Shown here one piece after another: positions 1 through 7,180 of a stretch of DNA of 64,000 bases (position 1 is the first letter of the stretch; each line of letters begins with the position of its first letter). Under the pieces are notes generated by a model, which did no database searches, was not told the DNA's origin, and saw only the letters and a list, made by a program, of their open reading frames with translations. Source of the DNA: Morococcus cerebrosus (lineage in GTDB: Bacteria > Pseudomonadota > Gammaproteobacteria > Burkholderiales > Neisseriaceae); NCBI RefSeq assembly GCF_022749515.1, contig NZ_CP094242.1:620001-684000 (forward strand). Reading direction: 5' to 3'. The position numbers and the translations under genes were made by a program.

Positions 1-2016
1 GTCGAGTGTAACGGATGGATTGGCGACATTGCCCCGTATTTTGAGCGGTATGGGCTTGGCTGAAGGATTGAGCGTGTTGCGGATAAGCAGATCCTCGGAT
101 AGTTCTTGCGTATTCAGATCGGTGTAGCCGTTGCTGACTATGTACAGATGTTCGGAAAACAATTCGGTATTGATGTGGTGGCTGATGCCCTTGTCGATTT
201 CGCTATTGAGGGTAAAACGGTTGAAAGGGGTTTGGGCATGCTCGCCGCCGGGGTGCTGTGCGGAAATACCGTTTTTGAGGATATGGTTTATATCTATACC
301 TTTCCATGCCCCATTCAAAATATTGAGGGTCAGCATCCCTTGTAGGGATTGGATGAGTTGCTTGCGATTGTTGCCCCGTGCCGTCAAATCGATGACGGCA
401 TCTCCGTTGCCGCTGAAGCTGTGGAAACCGAACAAATCTTGCAACAATGGTCGGATTTGTACGTTTTGGGCATCTTGTTGGAGATGGTAGGTAGGCGGAG
501 TTGTGTTTGCCATACTGATACCGCCTTCTGTCTGACCACCGTAGAGGCCTGCTTTAAAATGGCTTAGGGCGATGTGTTCTTTGTCGGCATTCAGCAGGGT
601 TTCAATATTGTCCAGTTGCAGGCCGGGTATTTGGACATTGCCGATTTTGATGTTGGCATCAATTTGTGGGATTTGGCCATTGTCGAGGATTGTAGGGTAG
701 CCTGATCCGGAGTTTGCCTGTATATCGTCCCAGTAGGGGAGCAGTGAGAGTTTTTGCAGGGCAACCCCTGCTTCCAAAAGAGGGGATTCTCCTTCCGTTG
801 TTTGATATTTGAATGCAAGCGCAAGGGGTTGGCGGTCGAATGTACCTTTGAAATCCCCTTGCCAGTTTTCTTTGCCGTTCCAGTTGAATGAGCCGGTTAA
901 CTGGCTGATAAAGCGCGGATTGGGTAGGCGGTTGACCGTATCCTGCAATGTGGTCAGATTGATTGAGGATGATTGCAATCCCTTGTTTTGCTGCCACAGT
1001 AGAGGGCCTGTCAGGGTTAAACTGGTTTGATGGGCGGCATTTTTGTGGCTGGCGTTGAATTCAAAGTTATCCAATTTGGCAACACTGGTACGGATGCTTG
1101 CTTTGTCTAATTTGAACGAGCCGTTCCATTGGCTTTCCGGCTTGCCTGCTGTAAATGCACCATTGAGCGATGGGATATTCAATACGTTGTTTTTAAAGGA
1201 TAAACGGGGAATTTGCGCGGTCAGGTGAAAATTTTGGGCGGGATTATCCGTGCGTAGGCTGAGGTTGTCTGCTTTTAGGGAGTCGTTTTCAGACGACCAT
1301 GTCCATGTACCGCTTCCATCAACGGACAGTTTGCTTTCTTTTTCAGCAACAGATGCTTCCCAAAGTAGATTGGGAATGCTCCAACCGGTTTCAGAGGCAT
1401 TGAGCACGCCGCTACCCTGCCATTGGATAGGTTGATTTGGGCGGCGCAGACTGCCGTTGATTTTGAAAGGGCGGCCGTCAGCACCGTCGTTGCGGACGTT
1501 TAGATAGAAGTTGTCGATAATATGTGCTTGTCCTGCAATATTCATATGCAGAGAGCTGTTTTCTATAATCAGACGGTTTAAAGAGGTAGGGTGGGAAGGA
1601 TGTAACAGGTCTTGCAGGTTCCATTTTCCGTCCTCGGTGCGCGATAACACGGCATCTGCGCCTGTAATAACCCATTTTTCGATGAAAGGGTAATCGTTCC
1701 ACAGACTGCTCCAGCCTAGACCGATACGGGTCTCTTTGATGTGTAAGGCGGTTTGGTTGCTATGAGGTTGGGTAATGGTAACGTTTTTTAGGGTGACGGT
1801 AGGACGGGGAAACCAGCTTCGGCGGATGTCGCTGCTGAAGCGGATATTCCGTCCCGTTCCGCTGAAGGCGTTTTGTACGGTTGTTTCAATTCGTTCGGGG
1901 GTAAACAGGGCATAAACCGATGCATACAGGGCGGCTGCGGTACAAACAAGCAGTATGACCGCAGTTACGACTGTTTTCAGCCAAAATTTTCCTGAATTAA
2001 GCAGAGGATTTTTCAT
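1..2016 (-). CDS. AsmA family protein (C-terminus cut by window edge)
   Basis: The reading frame is open from an ATG at 2016 down to base 1 with no stop, so 672 residues are visible and the C-terminus lies outside the window. Residues about 12-36 form one hydrophobic N-terminal anchor, followed by a long, mostly beta-type periplasmic region. Repeated patterns such as SLQGMLTLNILNGAWKGIDI near the visible end match AsmA/AsmA_2 domains. AsmA-like proteins are inner-membrane-anchored and are linked to lipid transport and outer membrane assembly. Family is assigned from overall layout and motifs; the substrate cannot be inferred. The gene diverges from the one starting at 2183. Confidence 0.82.
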   Translation of the reverse strand, partial: MKNPLLNSGKFWLKTVVTAVILLVCTAAALYASVYALFTPERIETTVQNAFSGTGRNIRFSSDIRRSWFPRPTVTLKNVTITQPHSNQTALHIKETRIGLGWSSLWNDYPFIEKWVITGADAVLSRTEDGKWNLQDLLHPSHPTSLNRLIIENSSLHMNIAGQAHIIDNFYLNVRNDGADGRPFKINGSLRRPNQPIQWQGSGVLNASETGWSIPNLLWEASVAEKESKLSVDGSGTWTWSSENDSLKADNLSLRTDNPAQNFHLTAQIPRLSFKNNVLNIPSLNGAFTAGKPESQWNGSFKLDKASIRTSVAKLDNFEFNASHKNAAHQTSLTLTGPLLWQQNKGLQSSSINLTTLQDTVNRLPNPRFISQLTGSFNWNGKENWQGDFKGTFDRQPLALAFKYQTTEGESPLLEAGVALQKLSLLPYWDDIQANSGSGYPTILDNGQIPQIDANIKIGNVQIPGLQLDNIETLLNADKEHIALSHFKAGLYGGQTEGGISMANTTPPTYHLQQDAQNVQIRPLLQDLFGFHSFSGNGDAVIDLTARGNNRKQLIQSLQGMLTLNILNGAWKGIDINHILKNGISAQHPGGEHAQTPFNRFTLNSEIDKGISHHINTELFSEHLYIVSNGYTDLNTQELSEDLLIRNTLNPSAKPIPLKIRGNVANPSVTLD

Positions 2017-2129
2017 GCGTAAAGGCAATAAGGTAACATAGCTGAAAGTATAGCACATGACATTTGGGATAATGCGGATAGGGGATTAAGGGTAAATGTA
2101 AGGTGTGAGTGGTAGGCCTTGTAGCGGGC

Positions 2130-2141
2130 AGGTCGTCTGAA
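2130..2141 (+). other. DNA uptake sequence, single copy
   Basis: AGGTCGTCTGAA, the mucosa-type DUS dialect, lies alone in the promoter region between two divergent genes. It has no inverted partner nearby, so it should act in DNA uptake rather than termination. Confidence 0.85.
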
Positions 2142-2182
2142 AGCGGTAGTATGCTAATATTGTCGTCTGTTTCAGGAGATAT

Positions 2183-3058
2183 ATGATGATTATTGTGATG
2201 GGTAAGAATGCTTCTCAGGAGTCGGTAGAGGGAGTAATCGGTTTTATCCGTAATAAGGGCTTGAAAGAGCATGTCTCTCGGGGGGAAGAGCGGACGATTA
2301 TCGGTGCGGTTGGTGATGAGCGGGTGTTCCGTCCAAATGAATTGGAACGTTTGCCCGATGTGGAACGCGTTGTCCGGGTATTGAACGATTGGAAAATTAT
2401 CAGCCGTGAGGCAGACGAGGAAGACAGCAGGATTGTTATACGGGGTGTGATATTCGGCGGAGTGAAGCGGTTGGATATTACTGCCGATACGGACAGGGCG
2501 CAAAAGGCGGATGCAGTATTTGTCGATCCGTTTTACCTTCCGGCGCGCCCTTATGAAAAAGTGGACGAGCAGCGTGAAAACTTACGGGTTCGGGCGATTG
2601 TTCAGGAAATTTCTGATTTACAGAAAACAGGCAAGCCCGTCATTGTCCGTATCCGTGATGTTCGCCAGATAGATGAGGCCTTGTCTGCCGGTGCAGATAT
2701 TTTGTATTTGGGCGGCAGTATGATGACCAATCGGACGCTTTTGGATGAAGTAGGTCGTCTGAATACGCCGGTAGTGTTGTGTAAAGACAAGCATCATCGT
2801 GTTGATGATTGGTTGGTAGCGGCAGAACATATCGCTTTGCGCGGTAATAGCCATATTATGCTCGGTGAAGCTGGGACGCTCAGTTTTGAGCCGGAACATG
2901 CCTATCGTTTGGATGTCGATGCCATCGTTCGGGTCAGGAAAGTGTGCCGTCTTCCGGTTATCGCCAATATTACCCGTCTGTGGCACAACGATATGCCTCA
3001 GGAAATATTGTATCGTTTGGCAGCGGCAGCAGGTGTGAACGGGATTATCAGCGGGTAA
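2183..3058 (+). CDS. DAHP synthase-like protein, catalytic residues apparently lost
   Basis: A 291-residue protein. Residues 1-75 resemble the ferredoxin-like (ACT-like) regulatory domain of type I-beta 3-deoxy-7-phosphoheptulonate synthases such as the Thermotoga enzyme (compare the ERTIIGAVGDER stretch and the following VVRVL). The rest aligns loosely to the TIM barrel, but the usual AGPCSVE, KPVLLKRG, CERG and DPSHS motifs are replaced (for example TPVVLCKD and NITRLWHND), and the barrel is shorter than in active enzymes of about 340 residues. It is therefore probably not an active DAHP synthase; a regulatory or altered role is inference. AGGAG precedes two consecutive ATGs (2183 and 2186); either may be used. 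Confidence 0.65.
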   Translation: MMIIVMGKNASQESVEGVIGFIRNKGLKEHVSRGEERTIIGAVGDERVFRPNELERLPDVERVVRVLNDWKIISREADEEDSRIVIRGVIFGGVKRLDITADTDRAQKADAVFVDPFYLPARPYEKVDEQRENLRVRAIVQEISDLQKTGKPVIVRIRDVRQIDEALSAGADILYLGGSMMTNRTLLDEVGRLNTPVVLCKDKHHRVDDWLVAAEHIALRGNSHIMLGEAGTLSFEPEHAYRLDVDAIVRVRKVCRLPVIANITRLWHNDMPQEILYRLAAAAGVNGIISG

Positions 3059-3102
3059 GAGATATATCCAGCAATAGGGAATATGGTGATTTACTTGAAA
3101 AT

Positions 3103-3138
3103 AAAAAACAGAACAGCGAAAACTGTTCTGTTTTTTTA
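3103..3138 (+). terminator. Intrinsic terminator of the DAHP-synthase-like gene
   Basis: A 10-bp stem AACAGAACAG / CTGTTCTGTT with a 6-base loop is followed by a run of T. It sits 45 bases after the stop codon. Confidence 0.85.
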
Positions 3139-3140
3139 TT

Positions 3141-3184
3141 TTCAGACGACCTCATGGATTTAGCCATTGAAGAGGTCGTCTGAA
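3141..3184. other. Inverted DUS pair with 20-base loop
   Basis: TTCAGACGACCT (3141-3152) and AGGTCGTCTGAA (3173-3184) can form a 12-bp stem. It lies directly behind the T-run of the preceding terminator and just before the IS cluster. Confidence 0.8.
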
Positions 3185-3485
3185 ACTGCTTTACCTACTT
3201 GAGACCTTTGCAAAAAAGCCCTTCCCCCGACAGCCGAAACCCAAACACAGGTTTTCGGCTGTTTTCGCCCCAAATCACTCCTAATTTTACCCAAATACCC
3301 CCTTAATCCTCCCCGGATACCCGATAATCAGGCATCTGGGCCGCCTTTTAGGCGGCAACAGGCACACTTAGCCTGTTGGCCGCTTTCAACAGGTTCAAAC
3401 ACATCGCCTTCGGATGGCTTTGCGCACTCACTTTATAGTCAATTAAAAACAAAATAGTACAATAATCAACTTTGAAGGTCTAACC

Positions 3486-4438
3486 ATGGCATACTCTGCG
3501 GACTTAAGAAACAAAGCTTTAAACTATAGTGGATTAAATTTAAACCAGTACGGCGTTGCCTCGCCTTGCCGTACTATTTGTACTGTCTGCGGCTTCGTCG
3601 CCTTGTCCTGATTTAAATTTAATCCACTATATTACGAACAATGCAAAAACATCAGCCAAACCGCAGCAACGTTTAACTTGTCAAGAAACACGCTTTACCT
3701 GTGGATTCGCCTTAAAAAACAAACAGGCAGCCTAAAACATCAAGTTACCGGTCTAAATGCCGTAAAATTGGATAGGCAAAAACTGGCTCAATATGTTGAG
3801 CAGCACCCGGATGCCTATCTGCATGAAATCGCCAAACATTTTGATTGTACGCCAGCCGCCGTTTGCTATGCACTCAAACAGATGGGGATGACGCGCAAAA
3901 AAAGACCACCACTTACAAAGAACAAGATCCGGCCAAAGTAACGCATTATTTGACACAGCTGGCCGAATTTTCCGGCTACCAACGTGTTTATTTGGATGAA
4001 ACAGGATTTGACCGCTACCTGTTCCGTCCCTATGCCCGCAGCCCGAAAGGGCAAATAGTGAAAGCGCAGATAAGTGGAAAAAGATACCGACGCTTATCTC
4101 TGGTGTCCGCACAAGTCGGCAACCGGCTGATTGCTCCGATGGTTTATCAAAATACGATGACCGGAGTCTTTTTTGAAGCGTGGTTTCAGCAATGCCTACT
4201 GCCTGCATTGACTCAAAAATCGGTGATTATTTTAGATAATGCACGATTTCACCGTATGGGTGTCTTACGGAAAATGGCGGAAAAATGGGGACATAAGGTA
4301 TTGCCTCTTGCACCTTATTCACCTGAGCTCAACCCGATTGAGAAGGTGTGGGCAAATATTAAGCGGTATCTGCGAACCGTATTGTCTGATTACGCCCGAT
4401 TTGACGATGCGTTACTGTCCTATTTTGATTTTAATTGA
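3486..4438 (+). pseudogene. IS630-family transposase, copy A, disrupted by Correia repeat
   Basis: The start (ATG at 3486, MAYSADLRNKALN) is identical to copy B, but a Correia repeat enters after codon 13 and brings in stop codons. The remaining orfA part reads on from 3632 to 3941 and orfB from 3845 to 4438. orfB retains the DDE motifs (LDETGFD, ILDNARFH, PELNPIEKVW). Copy A therefore cannot make a full transposase but could still be mobilised by copy B. Confidence 0.85.
3525..3631. repeat. Correia repeat enclosed element (CREE), short form
   Basis: It starts TATAGTGGATTAAATTTAAA and ends with the inverted counterpart TTTAAATTTAATCCACTATA, with the characteristic neisserial core about cggcgttgcctcgcc and gcggcttcgtcgcc. 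At 107 bp it is the internally deleted form. Its TA-flanked insertion breaks orfA of IS630 copy A, which shows that the CREE moved after this IS630 copy existed. Confidence 0.92.
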
Positions 4439-4725
4439 CTATAATCAGTCCAAAATAGGCTGCTCGGGCGTAGCGGAATTTACGGTGCAGCGTCCCAAAG
4501 CTTTGTTCCACCACATAACGGGTCTTCGACAAATATCGGTTACGTTTGGTTTGCGCTTCCGTCAGCGGACGGTTGCGGCAGGCTTTGCGCATAATGCCGT
4601 CTAACAACTGATGCTCTTTCAGATGTTGCCGGTTTTCCTTACTGTCGTAGCCTTTGTCGGCATAGACGGTCGTACCTTCGCTTAGAACGTGTTCATTGTC
4701 TCAGCCTCTGCTGTAAACTATCGGC

Positions 4726-5034
4726 ATGAACAGAAAAACCTACCCAAGCGATATCAGTCGCGAGCAATTTGCGCCTCTCCTTCCCCTGCTGGAAAGTGCC
4801 CGTAAACGCACAGCGCCACGCCAGGTGGACTTGTACGATGTCTTTTGTGCCATTCTCTACCTGCAACGCACTGGCTGCTCCTGGCGCGCTTTGCCGGGCG
4901 ACTTCCCCAAATGGCGCACCGTGCATTCCTACTTCCAGAGATGGACCGAACCACGCGAGAGTGGCATCAGCATCCTTGAGGAAGCATTAAAAAAATCAGG
5001 TAGTTGCGGAGCACCGCAAGCAGGGGCGCCATGA
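4726..5034 (+). CDS. IS1301-like transposase, orfA
   Basis: A 102-residue N-terminal half of an IS427-group transposase (MNRKTYPSDISREQFAPLLP, then YDVFCAILYLQRTGCSWRALPGDFPKWRTVH, the typical DUF4096 signature, written here only to its core). Near its end a run of seven A (4989-4995) marks the site where a one-base slip would join it to the downstream frame: read in the +1 frame, the sequence continues as an uninterrupted transposase through HRKQGRHEATTFLIIDAQS. Programmed slippage on the A run is the likely mechanism, by analogy with related elements. Confidence 0.75.
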   Translation: MNRKTYPSDISREQFAPLLPLLESARKRTAPRQVDLYDVFCAILYLQRTGCSWRALPGDFPKWRTVHSYFQRWTEPRESGISILEEALKKSGSCGAPQAGAP

Positions 5035-5068
5035 AGCAACTACTTTCCTGATTATTGATGCGCAGAGT

Positions 5069-5518
5069 GTGAAGAACACGGATACCGCCATGGAAAAAGG
5101 CTACGATGCGGGCAAGAAGGTTAGCGGTATCAAGCGACATATAGCGGTTGACACGCAAGGTTTGCCGCATGCCCTTGCGGTAACGACGGCGGATGTTACG
5201 GATAGAAAAGGCTGCCTGGTGGCATTGGAACGTGGGCGGGATAATCTTGGTGCGATACAAAAAATCCTTGCTGACGGTGGTTACACGGGTAAGGCATTTG
5301 CTTCGTCGGTACAGGAGTTGATTGGTGCGGAGGTAGAGATTGCCAAACGAAACGAATTGCACCGTTTTGCAGTATTGCCGAAGCGATGGGTAGTAGAGCG
5401 CAGCTTTTCCTGGTTGGAAAAGAACAGGCGGCTTTGGAAAAACTGCGAGCGTAAGTTGAGTACCAGTCTGCAAATGGTAGCTTTGGCTTTCTTGGGAGTC
5501 CTGCTACGAAGACTATGA
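5069..5518 (+). CDS. IS1301-like transposase, orfB (catalytic half)
   Basis: This frame carries the DDE catalytic residues of the element: D in the IDAQS stretch just upstream of the nominal GTG, D in LADGGYTGKAF and E in RWVVERSFSWL with the IS5-type Y-(2)-R-(3)-E-like arrangement around LEKNRRLWKN. The protein is probably made as a fusion with orfA rather than from its own start. No internal stop or truncation is seen, so the element may be active. Confidence 0.75.
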   Translation: MKNTDTAMEKGYDAGKKVSGIKRHIAVDTQGLPHALAVTTADVTDRKGCLVALERGRDNLGAIQKILADGGYTGKAFASSVQELIGAEVEIAKRNELHRFAVLPKRWVVERSFSWLEKNRRLWKNCERKLSTSLQMVALAFLGVLLRRL

Positions 5519-5811
5519 ACACGCTCTTAGGCCTTCCAACAAAGGGGACAGATGGTTGCACTCATGGACATTGGCGGGGGTGATGTGCAGTTTCTCGATA
5601 TAGCCTTCCTCATCGGTACGGGTATGTTGTTTGTAACCGAGTTTGTAGAGGCCGTTTTTCTTTGTCCAGCGGGCATCTTTGTCCTTACTCGGTGTGGTTT
5701 GGCCGCTGACTTGTCCTTCATCGTCGACTTCTATGGCCTGACGCTGTTTGCTGCCGGCGGTCTGAATAATGGTGGCGTCAACGACGGCGGTGGATGCCTT
5801 CTCTACTTTTA

Positions 5812-6712
5812 TAGTCAATTAAAAATAAAATAGTACAATACTCAACTTTGAAGGTCTAACCATGGCATACTCTGCGGACTTGAGAAACAAAGCTTTAAAC
5901 TTTTACGAACAATGCAAAAACATCAGCCAAACCGCAGCAACATTTAACTTGTCAAGAAACACGCTTTACCTGTGGATTCACCTTAAAAAACAAACAGGCA
6001 GCCTAAAACATCAAGTTACCGGTCTAAATGCCGTCAAATTGGATAGGCAAAAACTGGCTCAATATGTTGGGCAACACCCGGATGCCTATCTGCATGAAAT
6101 CGCCAAACATTTTGATTGTACGGCCGCCGCCGTTTGCTATGCACTCAAACAGATGGGAATGACGCGCAAAAAAAGACCACCACTTACAAAGAACAAGATC
6201 CGGCCAAAGTAACGCATTATTTGACACAGCTGGCCGAATTTTCCGACTACCAACGCGTTTATTTGGATGAAACAGGATTTGACCGCTACCTGTTCCGTCC
6301 CTATGCCCGCAGCCCGAAAGGGCAAATAGTGAAAGCGCAGATAAGTGGAAAAAGATACCGACGCTTATCTCTGGTGTCCGCACAAGTCGGCAACCGGCTG
6401 ATTGCTCCGATGGTTTATCAAAATACGATGACCGGAGTCTTTTTTGAAGCGTGGTTTCAGCAATGCCTACTGCCTGCATTGACTCAAAAATCGGTGATTA
6501 TTTTAGATAATGCACGATTTCACCGTATGGGTGTCTTACGGGAAATGGCGGAAAAATGGGGACATAAGGTATTGCCTCTTGCACCTTATTCACCTGAGCT
6601 CAACCCGATTGAGAAGGTTTGGGCGAATATTAAGCGGTATCTGCGAACCGTATTGTCTGATTACGCCCGATTTGACGATGCGCTACTGTCCTATTTTGAT
6701 TTTAATTGACTA
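5812..6712 (+). mobile_element. IS630-family element, copy B (intact)
   Basis: A 901-bp element with ends TAGTCAATTAAAA / TTTTAATTGACTA and TA duplications (5810-5811 and 6713-6714). Copy B lacks the Correia repeat found in copy A and has complete orfA and orfB. It splits the outer transposase between codons for ...AEKKL and KVEKAST.... Only a few base differences separate it from copy A, so at least one transposition or duplication was recent. Confidence 0.9.
5862..6709 (+). CDS. IS630-family transposase, copy B (orfA/orfB, frameshift)
   Basis: orfA spans 5862-6212 (116 residues) with an N-terminal helix-turn-helix region (SQTAATFNLSRNTLYLWI). orfB spans 6116-6709 and holds the DDE catalytic core (LDETGFD, ILDNARFH, PELNPIEKVWANIK). 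orfB lies in the -1 frame, and the overlap contains A7G (6168-6175), a classical slippery site, giving a continuous protein (RKKK then TTTYKEQDP). A -1 programmed frameshift is thus the likely expression route. The gene appears intact and could supply transposase to copy A. Confidence 0.85.
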
Positions 6713-7180
6713 TAGTTTTTTTTCGGCCAGTTGTCGGTTAATCAGTTCCAGCAATTCGGACAGGGTGTCGTCTTGCGCCAGCCAGTTGCGGTAGCGGCAT
6801 AAGGTGCTGTAATCGGGGATGCTCAGTTCGTCGAAACGGCAAAACAGGTTGAAGTCGATGCGGGTGATGAGGCTGTGTTCGAGCTCGGGATCGGAGAGGC
6901 TGTGCCATTGTCCGAGCAGAATGGCTTTGAACATGGACAACAGGGGATAGGCGGGACGGCCGCGGTGGTCTCTAAGGTAACGGGTTCTTTGACGATTCAG
7001 GTACTGCTCGATCGGTTGCCAATCAATCACCTGATCCAACTTCAATAGTGGGAAGCGGTCGATGTGTTTGGCAATCATGGCTTGTGCGGTTTGTTGGAAG
7101 AAGGTGCTCATAGGAAATCCCCTAAATGTCTTGGTGGGAATTTAGGGGATTTTGGGGAATTTTGCAAAGGTCTCTACCCG

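Larger units (their letters stand above)
3436..4441 (+). mobile_element. IS630-family element, copy A (carries a Correia repeat)
   Basis: Ends are TAGTCAATTAAAA and its complement TTTTAATTGACTA, flanked by a TA duplication (3434-3435 and 4442-4443), typical of IS630/Tc1-type insertion. Excluding the 107-bp Correia repeat inside, the element is about 0.9 kb and nearly identical to copy B. It interrupts the outer IS5-family transposase near its C-terminus. Copies A and B lie in the same direction 1.4 kb apart, so recombination between them could delete the material in between. Confidence 0.9.
4685..5526 (+). mobile_element. IS1301-like element (IS5 family, IS427 group)
   Basis: The 842-bp element has imperfect 20-bp ends: GAACGTGTTCATTGTCTCAG on the left and GAGCGTGTTCATAGTCTTCG as the complement on the right. 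TTA is present on both sides (4682-4684 and 5527-5529). Two overlapping reading frames encode an IS427-type transposase. Size and family match meningococcal IS1301; I cannot confirm the exact name without a database. It interrupts the outer IS1106-like transposase. Confidence 0.75.
3348..7111 (-). pseudogene. IS1106-like transposase gene in four pieces
   Basis: Four minus-strand pieces join into one open frame once the nested elements are removed: 7111-6715 (MSTFFQQTAQAM to LAEKKL), 5811-5527 (KVEKASTAVVDATIIQ onward), 4684-4444 (SEGTTVYADKGYDS onward) and 3433-3348 (ending LLKAANRLSVPVAA and TAA). Each junction restores the codon phase exactly when one target duplication is kept, so no point mutation is needed to explain inactivation. 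The pieces carry the IS5-type DDE residues: D in VVDATIIQ, D in YADKGYD and E in VVEQSFGTLHRKFRY. The product is not made as an intact protein. Confidence 0.85.
3201..7174 (-). mobile_element. IS1106-like (IS5 family) element, split by three nested insertions
   Basis: The ends carry the inverted repeat GAGACCTTTGCAAAA (3201-3215) and its complement (7160-7174). Removing the three inner elements and their target duplications leaves about 1.2 kb, the normal size for an IS5-group element. The inner insertions are an IS630-family copy (3436-4441), an IS1301-like element (4685-5526) and a second IS630-family copy (5812-6712). The outer element lies only 6 bp past the acnB stop codon. The IS1106 name rests on terminal repeats and transposase sequence from memory; the family is secure. 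Confidence 0.8.
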
